A stretch of 64,000 nt of DNA from Candidatus Amarolinea dominans (lineage in GTDB: Bacteria; Chloroflexota; Anaerolineae; SSC4; Amarolineaceae): positions 186,001 to 250,000 of the forward strand of contig JADJYJ010000001.1 in assembly GCA_016719785.1 (NCBI GenBank), written 5' to 3'. The position numbers were made by a program, and so were the translations under genes. The notes under the pieces are model-generated. The model was not told the origin of the DNA. It was given only the letters and a program-made list of their open reading frames with translations, and made no database searches. This document shows, one piece after another, positions 11,549 through 21,697 of this stretch. Numbering within the stretch: position 1 is the stretch's first letter; the number at the start of each line of letters is the position of its first letter.

Positions 11549-11656
11549 ATGACGGTTTGTAGTCAATCACAGAAGGCCTGGTTTGACCTGCGACGGGAAT
11601 TCCCGATCACGGGTGCGACCGCGCGCGGCTCTGCCTGGGTAGGAGGAGGAGAGTAG
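11549..11656 (+). CDS. small ORF, 35 aa, possible leader peptide
   Basis: ATG at 11549 opens a 35-codon frame beginning MTVCSQSQKAWFDLRREF and ending WVGGGE. It lies between a promoter match (11477-11505) and an intrinsic terminator (11687-11710). An AGGAG at about 11531 is 13 bases upstream, rather far for a ribosome binding site. I do not recognise the peptide. The unit could instead be a non-coding RNA of about 200 nt or an attenuator in front of the HNH gene. I see no run of codons for one amino acid that would suggest classical attenuation. Confidence 0.3.
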   Translation: MTVCSQSQKAWFDLRREFPITGATARGSAWVGGGE

Positions 11657-11686
11657 TTTTCTATTCTCAGCCATCTGCCGTCAGCG

Positions 11687-11710
11687 AGCCGCCAAACAGG
11701 CGGCTTTTTT
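11687..11710 (+). terminator. intrinsic terminator upstream of the HNH gene
   Basis: A perfect 7-bp stem AGCCGCC/GGCGGCT with a 5-nt loop is followed by six T. It ends 26 bases before the HNH start and would end transcripts from 11512 onward or modulate entry into the HNH gene. Confidence 0.8.
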
Positions 11711-11736
11711 ATTGCCTGCGATCGGAGGTAAACAGT

Positions 11737-12240
11737 ATGGTAGCTCAATCCATCTTGCTGCTGAATGCGTCGTATGAGCCACTGACCGTGGTGACGATGG
11801 CGCGCGCGGTCAAGCTCCTGCTGCGAGGTCGCGTGGAGGCGGTCAGCGCCGAGCATGTCACGGTGTCCAGCGCCGCGCAGACGCTGGCAGTGCCGCAGGT
11901 GCTGCGCCTGAAGATCTACGCGCGCGTCCCGCATCGCCGCACGCCGGCCTGGACGCGCAGCGGGGTGTTCGAGCGCGATGATTTCACCTGCGCTTACTGC
12001 GGTCGTCGCCATGCGGGCCGCGATCTCACGGTGGATCATCTCATCCCGGCGTCGCGGGGTGGAGCCTCCACCTGGGGCAATACGGTCGCGGCCTGCGCGC
12101 GCTGCAATCAGCGCAAGGCCAATCGCACGCCGCATGAGGCTGGCATGAAGCTGCTGATCGAGCCAAAGACCCCGCGCACCAGCTACCTGATCGCCAGCGG
12201 CGATGTGCCCGCGGCCTGGAAGATGTGGATTGAGCTGTGA
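11737..12240 (+). CDS. HNH endonuclease family protein
   Basis: The 167-aa protein has a 70-residue N-terminal region (ILLLNASYEPLTVV, ARAVKLLLRG) typical of a widespread stand-alone HNH family, then the nuclease core. A zinc pair Cys85-x2-Cys88 (CAYC), DH at 100-101 (LTVDHLIPASRGG), Asn115 (WGNTVAAC), and a second zinc pair Cys120-x2-Cys123 follow, with NQRKANRTP after them. A GGAGG ribosome binding site precedes the ATG by about 7 bases. These proteins are common in many phyla and are often called 5-methylcytosine-specific-like nucleases, but the substrate of this family is not settled. It follows a terminator, so its expression may be limited or have its own signal. Confidence 0.93.
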   Translation: MVAQSILLLNASYEPLTVVTMARAVKLLLRGRVEAVSAEHVTVSSAAQTLAVPQVLRLKIYARVPHRRTPAWTRSGVFERDDFTCAYCGRRHAGRDLTVDHLIPASRGGASTWGNTVAACARCNQRKANRTPHEAGMKLLIEPKTPRTSYLIASGDVPAAWKMWIEL

Positions 12241-12288
12241 GGTGTAGGGAGGTGGGACATCTATAGCACAACGTGCGACTTCGATTTG

Positions 12289-12317
12289 TTGGCATAACTC
12301 GCCAACGATGGTACCAT
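12289..12317 (+). promoter_or_regulatory. promoter of the sugar dehydrogenase gene
   Basis: TTGGCA (12289-12294), 17-nt spacer, TACCAT (12312-12317), 46 bases before the start at 12363. Both boxes have mismatches. Confidence 0.45.
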
Positions 12318-12362
12318 AGGCCGTCAGCAGATAACCCAGGTCAACCAACACCGAAAGGAAAA

Positions 12363-13810
<1,448 letters not shown>

Positions 13811-13814
<4 letters not shown>

Positions 13815-14539
13815 TGCGGCGCGTCGTCAGCCGGCGCTGGCTGCCGCTAACGATCCTGGTCGCAGCTGCCGTCATCGGCCTGGGCAGCCTGGGTGTGTGG
13901 CAGGTGCGGCGCCTCAACGAGCGGCGGGCGCTCAACACCGACATCCAGGCGCGCCTGGCCGCGCCGGCCATCGAGTTGACAGGCGCGGTGGCGGATCCGG
14001 CGGCGCTCAACTATCGGCATGTGCGGGTGCAAGGCGCCTTCGACCCCGGTCCGGAGATCGTCCTGCGCAATCAAGCCCGGCAAGATGAGCCTGGTGTCCA
14101 CCTGCTGACGCCGTTGCGTCTGGCCGGCAGCGACCAGGCCGTCTTGATTGATCGCGGCTGGATCCCCTACGATGCGCCTCGCAGTCAATACCCGGCCCCG
14201 GGCGAGGCCGTCATCATCGAAGGCATTGCACGCGCGACCCAGGCGCGGCAGGGCTGGTTGTCCCCGCTCGACCCGGCCCTGACGGCCGAGCTGACCCGTG
14301 TGGAAAGCTGGTATCGGGTAGACATTGCGCGCATCCAGGAACAGACGCCCTATCCGTTGCTGCCTATTTTTGTGCAGCAGACCCAGGGCTTTGCCGGCGG
14401 CGTGCTACCGGCCGCTGATGTGGAGATTGATCTGAGTGACGGGCCGCATCTCAGCTACGCCATTCAGTGGTTTGCCTTCGCCACAACCCTGCTGATTGGC
14501 TATGGATTCCTGATCCAGCACCAATCAGCGGACGCCTGA
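13811..14539 (+). CDS. SURF1 family cytochrome oxidase assembly protein
   Basis: This 242-aa membrane protein has the SURF1 layout. There is an N-terminal transmembrane helix (LTILVAAAVIGLGSLGVW) followed by QVRRL, a periplasm-facing domain with the family's YRHVRVQGAFDP and GVHLLTPL-type strands and VLIDRGWIP, and a C-terminal helix (HLSYAIQWFAFATTLLIGYG). SURF1 helps insert haem a into cytochrome c oxidase subunit I. The ATG at 13811 overlaps the stop of the dehydrogenase gene (ATGA), so the two are translationally coupled. A longer frame from 13787 lies inside the dockerin code and is unlikely. No cytochrome oxidase genes are in the window. Confidence 0.92.
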
Positions 14540-14576
14540 ATAGCCCATGCTGCAGTCGTGAAAACGAGGTAACGCC

Positions 14577-15893
14577 ATGCATGTCTCGCGTATCATCTAT
14601 CACGCCCGCCAACTGCTGACCGTGGCGGCGCCGCCGGGCGGTGGGCCGCGACGCGGCGTCCAGATGGCCGACAGTGGCCTGATCGAGGATGGCGCGCTCG
14701 CCATCAAGGGCGAGGTCATTGTTGCGGTGGGCACGTCCGCGCAGATCATGGCCGCCTACACCGCGGATGACATGCTGGATGCCAGCGATTGCATCGTGCT
14801 GCCGGGCTTTGTAGACCCGCACACGCATGTGGTGTGGGCCGGCGACCGCGCAGCGGAGTTCGATCTGCGCATTGCCGGCGCCAGTTACATGCAGATCATG
14901 CAAGCCGGCGGCGGCATTGTCAGCACGGTCAAGGCCACGCGCGCCGCCTCCATCGAAGAACTGGTGGCACAGACCGCACGCCGCCTGGACCGCATGTTGG
15001 CGCATGGCACCACCACGGCCGAGGCCAAGACCGGCTATGGCCTCAACCTGGACGATGAAATCAAGATGCTGGACGCCATTCGCATCCTGGATGAGGATCA
15101 CGCCATTGACCTGGTGCCCACGTTCCTGGGCGCGCACGCGGTGCCGCCGGAGTTCAGCGGCCGCACCGACGCCTATGTGGATTTCCTGGTTGCCGAGGTG
15201 ATCCCGGTCGTGGCCGATTTGCAGTACCAGGTGGTGCTGAACGCAGCCGACGGCGGGCCTGGCTACACCACCTATGTGCCTGCGGCGCGCTTTTGTGATG
15301 TCTTCTGCGAGCACGGCGTCTTCGACCTGGCGCAGAGTGAGCGCATCCTGACCGCCGCGGCTGAGGGGGGCATGGCGCTCAAGCTGCACGTGGATGAGTT
15401 CGCGCCCCTGGGCGGCACCCCGTTGGCCGTGCGTCTGGGCGCCACCTCGGTGGATCACCTGGTCAGCACTCCGCCCGATCACCTGGCCCTGCTTGCCCAG
15501 TCCAACACCATCGGCGTGGCGCTGCCTGGCACGCCATTCGGCCTGGGGCATCATGAATTTACGCCGGCGCGGCGCCTGCTCGACCTGGGCGGCGCGCTGG
15601 CCCTGGCGACCGATCTGAACCCCGGCACCTGCTGGTGCGAGTCCATGCAGTTCATCATTGCCCTGGCCTGCCGCTTTCTGCGCCTGACGCCCGCGGAGGC
15701 CATCTGCGCGGCCACCCTCAACGCCGCGCACGCCATCGGCCTGGGCGCGGTGGTGGGCAGCCTGGAGGTGGGCAAGCAGGCCGATATCCTGCTGCTCGAC
15801 GCGCCCGACTTCCGCCATCTTGGCTATCGCTTCGGCACCAACCTGGTGCAGCAGGTCATCAAGAAGGGGCAAGTGGTGTGGAGGGAGGAGTGA
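14577..15893 (+). CDS. hutI: imidazolonepropionase
   Basis: The 438-aa amidohydrolase matches HutI, which hydrolyses 4-imidazolone-5-propanoate to N-formimino-glutamate in histidine breakdown. Evidence includes the metal motif GFVDPHTHVVWAGDRAAEF, the HutI-specific YMQIMQAGGGIVSTV, TTTAEAKTGYGL, LHVDEFAPLGGT, SVDHL, and the late metal Asp in ALATDLNPGT. Length is slightly above the usual 400-410. A short insertion around residue 18-27 (APPGGGPRRG) accounts for part of it. GAGGT lies about 6 bases before the ATG. hutH and hutU are not nearby, so the pathway is encoded elsewhere or the gene has another partner. Confidence 0.94.
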   Translation: MHVSRIIYHARQLLTVAAPPGGGPRRGVQMADSGLIEDGALAIKGEVIVAVGTSAQIMAAYTADDMLDASDCIVLPGFVDPHTHVVWAGDRAAEFDLRIAGASYMQIMQAGGGIVSTVKATRAASIEELVAQTARRLDRMLAHGTTTAEAKTGYGLNLDDEIKMLDAIRILDEDHAIDLVPTFLGAHAVPPEFSGRTDAYVDFLVAEVIPVVADLQYQVVLNAADGGPGYTTYVPAARFCDVFCEHGVFDLAQSERILTAAAEGGMALKLHVDEFAPLGGTPLAVRLGATSVDHLVSTPPDHLALLAQSNTIGVALPGTPFGLGHHEFTPARRLLDLGGALALATDLNPGTCWCESMQFIIALACRFLRLTPAEAICAATLNAAHAIGLGAVVGSLEVGKQADILLLDAPDFRHLGYRFGTNLVQQVIKKGQVVWREE

Positions 15894-15904
15894 GGCGTGT
15901 GGAG

Positions 15905-16025
15905 CACGAAGGCGAAGAAGCGAAGGCACGAAGACGCGAAGACGCGAAGGGAGGGCGCGAGGGGGCACGAAGGCGCAAGGGGGGGGCGCGCGAAGGCGTG
16001 AGGAGGCGCGAAGGCGCGAAGGCAT
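15905..16025. repeat. GCGAAGGCGCGAAG-type simple repeat
   Basis: Degenerate short units (GCGAAG, ACGAAG, GCGAAGGCAC) fill the gap between hutI and the ABC operon. The complementary form (CTTCGCG) occurs at about 25293-25352. No gene is supported here. Confidence 0.7.
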
Positions 16026-16045
16026 GAGAATCGGAGATGAGAGAC

Positions 16046-17026
16046 ATGGCGCCAGTGATCGAGGTCAGCCAGGTGAACAAGGTTTTCGGAGAGCAGGTTG
16101 CGCTCCGGGATGTGAGTCTGCGGGTGGAACCCGGAGAAATTTTCGGCCTGCTCGGCCCCAGCGGCAGCGGCAAGACGACCCTCATCCGCCTGCTCAACGG
16201 CGTCTATTTTCCCACACAGGGCCGGGTAACGGTCTTTGGCAAAGAACCGGCCCGTTTTTCACGCCAGGATCGTGAACAGATCGGCTATATGCCGCAGATG
16301 TTTGTGCTCTACCCCAACCTGAGCGTGGCTGAAAACCTCAACTTCATCGCGTCGATCTATGGCCTGAGCTGGCGTGATCGGCGTCAGCGTCTGTCGCGCC
16401 TGCTGGAATTGGTCAACCTGACCGAGCATCAGCGCAGCCTGGCCGGCAACATCTCTGGCGGCATGAAACGGCGCCTGGAACTGGCCTGCGCGCTGCTGCA
16501 TGAGCCGGCGCTCGTCTACATGGACGAACCAACGGCCGGTATTGACCCCATTCTGCGCGCGTCGTTGTGGAAGGAATTCCGCAGCCTGCGCGACGAGGAA
16601 CGCATTGGCCCGCAGGGCGAATTATTGGGCAGGCGCACGCTTTTCGTCACCACCCAATATGTCAACGAGGCCGATAGTTGCGACAAGGTCGCGATTGTGG
16701 CCAAAGGCGAACTGGTGGCCCTGGGCACGCCGCAAGAACTGCGCGCCCAAGCCCTGGGCGGCGAAGCCATTGAAATCACAGCCGACCGGATGACCCGCCA
16801 GCACATGACCATCCTGCAGGATATACCCGGGGTGAAGGGAATCGAGCGCCTCAAATTCGATCAATTGCGCATTGCGGTGGATGACGCCCAGACACGCCTA
16901 CCCCTGATCGTGCAGACGTTGTACGAGCAGGGACTCGACCTCGATAGTGTGGACATCGTAGAACTCAAATTCGATGAGGTTTTCGTCCGCTTGATCGAGC
17001 AGCACGAAAAAGAAAAGCAGGGGTAG
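16046..17026 (+). CDS. ABC transporter ATP-binding protein (ABC-2 type)
   Basis: The 326-aa ATPase has Walker A GPSGSGKTT at residues 37-45, the Q-loop (GYMPQMFVLYPNLSV), the signature NISGGMKRRLEL, Walker B LVYMDEPTAGIDP, and an H-loop position occupied by Gln (FVTTQYVNEAD), as in some drug-export ATPases. The C-terminal 90 residues form the accessory domain typical of CcmA/NodI-like exporters. I choose ATG 16046, about 10 bases after GGAG; ATG 16037 overlaps the likely binding site. The permease starts 5 bases after its stop, so they form one transporter. Substrate unknown; such pairs export drugs, lipids or polysaccharides. Confidence 0.92.
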   Translation: MAPVIEVSQVNKVFGEQVALRDVSLRVEPGEIFGLLGPSGSGKTTLIRLLNGVYFPTQGRVTVFGKEPARFSRQDREQIGYMPQMFVLYPNLSVAENLNFIASIYGLSWRDRRQRLSRLLELVNLTEHQRSLAGNISGGMKRRLELACALLHEPALVYMDEPTAGIDPILRASLWKEFRSLRDEERIGPQGELLGRRTLFVTTQYVNEADSCDKVAIVAKGELVALGTPQELRAQALGGEAIEITADRMTRQHMTILQDIPGVKGIERLKFDQLRIAVDDAQTRLPLIVQTLYEQGLDLDSVDIVELKFDEVFVRLIEQHEKEKQG

Positions 17027-17031
17027 GTGTC

Positions 17032-18588
17032 ATGCCGAAGTTTTTATTGCGTCTGATCTCGTTCCCAAGCAAAGAAATCTGGGAGGTGTTGCGCCAGCCG
17101 CGGCTGGTGCTGTCCCTCATCCTCGGCCCGTTCCTGATCCTGCTGCTCTTCGGTGTGGGCTATACCGGCGCCCGGCCCCAGGTCAGGGTGCTGTTGGTGG
17201 TGCCTGAAGGAGCCGCCATCCGTGACCAAATCCAGCCCATCGCCGGTCAGTATGGCGGGCCGATCAAGGTGGTGGAGATCACCAGCGACGCCGCCGCGGG
17301 GCAGGAAAAGCTGATCAACAAGGAAGTGGATGTGCTGGCGCAGTTCCCGGACGATGCCTATGCCAAGTTTCGCAGCGGCCATCCGATCACGCTGACGGTG
17401 CTTGTCAACGAAATTGACCCCGTGGGCGCGGACTATGCCGCCTACCTGGTGAATGCACTGGTCACACGTATCAATCAGGACCTGGTGGTCCAAGGGCTGG
17501 CCCGGGCGCGCACGCTGTCCGCGGGGCTGGATGAGTTCTCACAGGACACCCTGGTTCGCCTGGATGAATTGGACCAGGCGCTGGGCAACGGTGATACGGC
17601 CACCGCGCTGCAACGCCTGGATGAACTGGAAGCGCAGGTGGATGCCGCGTCCGTGGGTTTGGACACGGCCTTGGGTCTGAGCGGCGGCATCTACGCGGCC
17701 GTTGGCAGCGCGGTGGGCGGATCCGACGAGGAGGTGCAGAAGTTGCAGGCGTCGCGCGAAGCGCTGACCGACATGAAAGCCACGATCCGCGAAGTACGCG
17801 GCCAGATCGTACAGGCGGATGGCGGTGACGTGGCAAAATCACGCGCCCAACTGCAAGAGACACGCGGGCTGCTGGATCAACTGCAAGAGGTGGGCACGCT
17901 GCTGCGTGACATCCCGCCGGAGGTGCTGGTCAATCCCTTCACGCTCGACATTCACAACATTAACAGCGACCGCCTGCAGGGCCGGCCGCCTGGCTACATT
18001 GATTTCTATGCGCCGGCGGTGTTGGCGCTACTCGTGCAGCACCTGGCCGTGACCTTTGGCGCGCTCTCGCTGGTGCGCGAAAAGCTCCTGGGCGCCGACG
18101 AGATTTTCCGCGTGGCGCCCATTGCGCCGGTCGAAATTCTCGCGGGCAAGTATCTCAGCTATATCATTCTGGGGTTGGTGCTCGGCGGTATCTTGACCGC
18201 ACTCATCCTCGTACTCGGCGTGCCATTCTTCGGCAGTGTGTGGGCTTTTCTGCTGACCCTGCTGCTGGTGACGGTGGCCTCGCTGGGTTGGGGCTTCTTC
18301 ATCTCGATCATCTCCCAATCCGAAAGCCAGGCAGTGCAACTTTCGATGATTTCACTGCTGGCCGCCGTTTTCTTCAGTGGCTTCTTCCTGCCCATCAGCG
18401 GCCTGCGCCTGCCTGTCCAATACCTGGCCTACGCCCTGCCGGTCTACTACGGCCGCGAGGCGTTCCAGCGTCTTTTCCTGGTCGGCGCCTGGCCCAATCC
18501 GCAGCACCTGCTGGCTTTGCTGGGCCTGGCAGTCTTCTTTTTCGCCCTCAACAGCGTCCTGTTCGCGCGCGACTACCGCAAGCAGTAG
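17032..18588 (+). CDS. ABC-2 type transporter permease
   Basis: The 518-aa protein has a first membrane helix (LVLSLILGPFLILLLFGVGY), then a large extracytoplasmic region of about 270 residues with helical, coiled-coil-like stretches (residues 150-280, rich in Leu, Asp and Gln). Five hydrophobic helices follow in the last 200 residues (from FYAPAVLALLVQHLAVTF to LLALLGLAVFFFALNSVLFA). This is the ABC-2 (YhgE/Pip-like) permease layout and pairs with the ATPase directly upstream. The long external domain suggests an exporter that contacts the cell wall or another envelope part. The binding site AGGGGTAGGTGTC precedes the ATG. Substrate unknown. Confidence 0.9.
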   Translation: MPKFLLRLISFPSKEIWEVLRQPRLVLSLILGPFLILLLFGVGYTGARPQVRVLLVVPEGAAIRDQIQPIAGQYGGPIKVVEITSDAAAGQEKLINKEVDVLAQFPDDAYAKFRSGHPITLTVLVNEIDPVGADYAAYLVNALVTRINQDLVVQGLARARTLSAGLDEFSQDTLVRLDELDQALGNGDTATALQRLDELEAQVDAASVGLDTALGLSGGIYAAVGSAVGGSDEEVQKLQASREALTDMKATIREVRGQIVQADGGDVAKSRAQLQETRGLLDQLQEVGTLLRDIPPEVLVNPFTLDIHNINSDRLQGRPPGYIDFYAPAVLALLVQHLAVTFGALSLVREKLLGADEIFRVAPIAPVEILAGKYLSYIILGLVLGGILTALILVLGVPFFGSVWAFLLTLLLVTVASLGWGFFISIISQSESQAVQLSMISLLAAVFFSGFFLPISGLRLPVQYLAYALPVYYGREAFQRLFLVGAWPNPQHLLALLGLAVFFFALNSVLFARDYRKQ

Positions 18589-18619
18589 CGGCAGCCAGCC
18601 TGCGGGGGGGATGGCGGAC

Positions 18620-18649
18620 TTGCCTGGCAACGACAATTCGTGGTAGAGT
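18620..18649 (+). promoter_or_regulatory. possible promoter of the MscS gene
   Basis: TTGCCT (18620-18625), 18-nt spacer, TAGAGT (18644-18649), 57 bases before the chosen start at 18707. Both boxes deviate from consensus. Confidence 0.35.
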
Positions 18650-18706
18650 GAGAGCAACCGGCCGCGTGTGGGGCCGGCGCGATCTTTCAGGCAACGGGGT
18701 GCCGTG

Positions 18707-19519
18707 ATGTCTTTTCCGCCCTCTTCGATGATCAGTCAGCCGATGGCCACAGCAACCCTGCTGATTGCCCTCTATTTCTTGCTCGCTCTGCTAATCGCGG
18801 CGCTGTCACAGCAGCTCGCACGGGTGGTGGCCTGGGTCACCTACCTGGCGCCGCGGCACAGACGGCCCTCGCACGAGCGGCGGGAAACGCTGCAAGGTCT
18901 GCTTGCCAGCGGCATCAAATTCGCCGCATTTATGGCCGCCATCGTGGCGACACTGGCCCTCTTCATCCGGTCCGACACGCTGATCTGGATGATCGGCCTT
19001 TTCAGCGCCGCGTTTGGTCTGGGTGCGCGCGCATTCGTCAACGATCTGCTGGCCGGCGGCAGCTTTATCTTCCGCAACACCTTTGCTATTGGCGAAAAAG
19101 TCGAGATGGTCGCGGGCATGGATCGCATTCAAGGGGTGATCGAACGCGTCAACGTGCTGGACACGTTGGTGCGCGCGCCGACCGGAGAGCTGTTCACGGT
19201 GCCCAACGGCGAGGTTCGGGTCATTCGCAATTTCAGCCGGGCCAGCTTTTCCACCGTCAAACTGGCCTTCATGGTCGCACACAGCGACCTGGCCCGCGCC
19301 CTGGCCCTGGTAGAGGCGCTGGGCGTGGAGGCGGTTACGCTGCTGCCCGACCTGATCGAACCCTGGCAGGTGATTGCCGGCGGTGAAATGCTGGGCAACA
19401 AGACCCAGCTCACCGTCATTGCCAAAGCGACCTTCGCGCACGCGGCCTCGCTCAAACTGCAAATCGCCACGCTCTTACAGGGCCGCGTGCAAGGGGCCGG
19501 CATCGAGTTGACCGACTAA
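18707..19519 (+). CDS. mechanosensitive ion channel family protein (MscS-like)
   Basis: The 270-aa protein matches small MscS-type channels. It has a first helix (ATLLIALYFLLALLIAALS), a second (GIKFAAFMAAIVATLALFI) and the Gly/Ala-rich pore helix (MIGLFSAAFGLGARAFVNDL). The beta domain with FAIGEKVEMV and DTLVRAPTGELFTVPNGEV follows. These channels open under membrane tension to release solutes during osmotic downshock. I use ATG 18707 because the membrane part begins soon after; the frame stays open back to 18668. It ends 10 bases from the end of the convergent ABC operon on the other strand. Confidence 0.9.
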   Translation: MSFPPSSMISQPMATATLLIALYFLLALLIAALSQQLARVVAWVTYLAPRHRRPSHERRETLQGLLASGIKFAAFMAAIVATLALFIRSDTLIWMIGLFSAAFGLGARAFVNDLLAGGSFIFRNTFAIGEKVEMVAGMDRIQGVIERVNVLDTLVRAPTGELFTVPNGEVRVIRNFSRASFSTVKLAFMVAHSDLARALALVEALGVEAVTLLPDLIEPWQVIAGGEMLGNKTQLTVIAKATFAHAASLKLQIATLLQGRVQGAGIELTD

Positions 19520-19529
19520 GTGCAGGTGC

Positions 19530-20345
19530 TCAGAGGGTGTTGAGGGCAGCCGTCAGCTCCGGCGTCCTGGTCGGTTTGACGGGACGCGGCTCGGTGGTGA
19601 TGTCGCGCAGCGGCGGTCGTTCCCCACGACCCGTGCCAGCCAGGGCGGTGATTTCGGCGCGGTCGGTGATGATGCGCGCCAGTTTGCCATCGAGCATCTG
19701 AATGACGCGGTCGGCGAAGGGCACCATGCGCAGGTCATGCGTCACCATGATGCCGGCGCGGCGCTGCTCGTGAATCAGCGCGGCGAAGGTCTCGACCGCC
19801 TGAAAGGCGCGCTCCGTGTCGAGCGAGGCGGTTGGCTCATCGGCCAGCACCACCTGCGGGTTGTGAATCAGGGCGCGGGCGATAGCCACCCGCTGCTGTT
19901 GACCGCCCGAAAGCTGGCGCGGCAGGCTGTGCAGGCGATCCCCCAGGCCCAAGCGTGCCAGCAGGTCACGTGCCCGCGCCTGGCTTGCCCTGTCCCGCTG
20001 GCCATTCAGACGCAGCATCAGTTCCGTGTTCTCCAACGCGGTCAGATAGGGCACCAGGTTGTTCGCCTGAAAGGTGAAGCCGATCTTTTCACGACGAAAC
20101 GCGGTACGCTGCGCTTCGCCCATGGTGCTCAAGTCCTGTCCGCCGATCAAGAGCGCGCCGGTCGTCGGCTTGAGCAGGGCTGCCAGCATCGCCAGCATCG
20201 TCGTTTTGCCCGAACCGCTGGGGCCGACCAGGGCGACGAATTCGCCCTCGCTCACCGTGAGCGAAACAGCGTCTACCGCATTGATCGTGCCGCTGCCGCC
20301 CTGGTAGGTTTTCGTGACCGCGCGTGTTTCCAGTGCAATCGTCAT
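19530..20345 (-). CDS. ABC transporter ATP-binding protein (MacB/LolD type)
   Basis: The 271-aa ATPase has Walker A GPSGSGKTT, the Q-loop (FTFQANNLVPYLTALEN) typical of LolD/MacB, signature QLSGGQQQRVAIARAL, Walker B VVLADEPTASLD and an H-loop His (IMVTHDLRMV). A 45-residue C-terminal tail is longer than usual. It is the last gene of a four-gene minus-strand operon: response regulator, histidine kinase, permease, ATPase. The two-component system probably controls or senses through the transporter, as in peptide-antibiotic detoxification modules. No membrane-fusion (MacA/HlyD) gene is present, so it is not a full MacAB pump. Start at ATG 20345. Confidence 0.92.
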   Translation of the reverse strand: MTIALETRAVTKTYQGGSGTINAVDAVSLTVSEGEFVALVGPSGSGKTTMLAMLAALLKPTTGALLIGGQDLSTMGEAQRTAFRREKIGFTFQANNLVPYLTALENTELMLRLNGQRDRASQARARDLLARLGLGDRLHSLPRQLSGGQQQRVAIARALIHNPQVVLADEPTASLDTERAFQAVETFAALIHEQRRAGIMVTHDLRMVPFADRVIQMLDGKLARIITDRAEITALAGTGRGERPPLRDITTEPRPVKPTRTPELTAALNTL

Positions 20346-20429
20346 GATTTCTCTTTGCCTTTCGTTCTTTGCTCGCAAGACCGGTTTCTGCGCGAAACCT
20401 GCCTTGTTACCTCTCCGCGTGACGCGTTG

Positions 20430-21593
20430 TCAGGAAGCCAGCCCCAGCGCCATCAACGGCTCCACCTTGAGCGCCTGGCGGATGGAAAGCAGGCCGCCAA
20501 CCGGGCCGATCACCAGTAGTGAAACGATGCCCACGATGACATTAGGCCCGGTGAAAGCAATGGGGACGGTGGGTGGGAAGACCAATGAGAGGCCAATCGT
20601 CACCGCGCTGCCAATGGCGACACCGATCGCAGTCACCAGGATGATTTGAATGATGGAAGCTGCCGCGATGGTGCGGTTGGGCGTGCCAATCGCTTTCAAC
20701 ATGCCGATCTGCGCGACCTTCTGCAAGGTCTGAATCTGGAAGAAGCCGCCGATGACGAGCACACCGATCAACAGCACGAAGCCGCGCTGCGTGTTCAAGG
20801 TGCCCTGCTGCGCAGAGTAACCGGGCGTACTCTCGTAAGCCGTCACCAGGTCAGCCGCCTGAATGTCGCTGACTTCAGACTCCAGGCGCAATTTCATGGC
20901 CGCGCCGGCGGCAGGATCGAGCAGGCGCACGGCCACCACGTTGGAGATCAGCTCGGCGTCGGCTGGGCCGGCCGCGGCCTGCGGCTTGATCTTCTCGAAA
21001 GTCAGCATCGGCACCACGACCGAAGGCTGCAAGGAGTATTGGCGCGCATCGCTGACGCCCACCACGAGCAGATCGTAGTATTCTTCCTTCGCGGCCTGAA
21101 TCGTCTTGACCCGGATCGTATCGCCGACGCCCACTTTGGCGCGCACGGCCGTGTTGCGGTCAATCACCGCCTCGCTGGCGCGGCGGCCGCTCAGTTGCTG
21201 CCCCTGCAGAGCCGGAATCTCGCCAGGCAGCCCCGGCTCCACCCCGATCAACGAGACATTGAGCGGCTTACGATTATCGTCGAAGACGAGCGAAGCCGCG
21301 GAGAAGCTAATCGGCCCCACCTCGGCCACACCTTCAACCCGACGGATGGCGTTGAGTTTGGAGCGCTCGATCTTGCTCGTGCCGATCGAATAGTCCACTT
21401 TGGCTTTGAAGACGAGTAAATCGGCATCGAGCTTTTCGATATACTGTTTGTTGCCCGAACCCAGGCCTTCGCCCAGGCCGGCAATGAAAAGCACCAACAG
21501 CGTAATCAGCGCAATGACCATGCTGAAGAGCAAGAAGCGTCCCCGATTGCGCAGCATTTCTTTGTAGGCCAGATAGGCGCCCATCACATTCAT
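20430..21593 (-). CDS. ABC transporter permease (FtsX/MacB family)
   Basis: The 387-aa protein has the four-helix FtsX plan. An N-terminal helix (GRFLLFSMVIALITLLVLFI) precedes a MacB-like extracytoplasmic domain of about 220 residues, and three helices follow at the C-terminus (RGFVLLIGVLVIGGFFQIQ, then IIQIILVTAIGVAIGSAVT and VIVGIVSLLVIGPVGGLLS). The motif IGMLKAIGTPNRTI between helices 2 and 3 is the family's coupling region. It is followed by its ATPase with 84 bases between them. Such permeases usually do mechanotransmission or lipoprotein/peptide extrusion, not classical import. Confidence 0.92.
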   Translation of the reverse strand: MNVMGAYLAYKEMLRNRGRFLLFSMVIALITLLVLFIAGLGEGLGSGNKQYIEKLDADLLVFKAKVDYSIGTSKIERSKLNAIRRVEGVAEVGPISFSAASLVFDDNRKPLNVSLIGVEPGLPGEIPALQGQQLSGRRASEAVIDRNTAVRAKVGVGDTIRVKTIQAAKEEYYDLLVVGVSDARQYSLQPSVVVPMLTFEKIKPQAAAGPADAELISNVVAVRLLDPAAGAAMKLRLESEVSDIQAADLVTAYESTPGYSAQQGTLNTQRGFVLLIGVLVIGGFFQIQTLQKVAQIGMLKAIGTPNRTIAAASIIQIILVTAIGVAIGSAVTIGLSLVFPPTVPIAFTGPNVIVGIVSLLVIGPVGGLLSIRQALKVEPLMALGLAS

Positions 21594-21697
21594 CTCCCCG
21601 TACGAATAAGTTCTTTATTGAACTGGGAGATTGGACGGCGCGCCGCGCGAAAAAGCCACACTGGGCGGGCGCCAGTTCGAGACTTCGAGCCGGTTCG

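Noticed and set aside
11512..11710. 6S RNA
   Set aside because: Length fits, but the two ends are not complementary and no long hairpin with a central bubble is seen.
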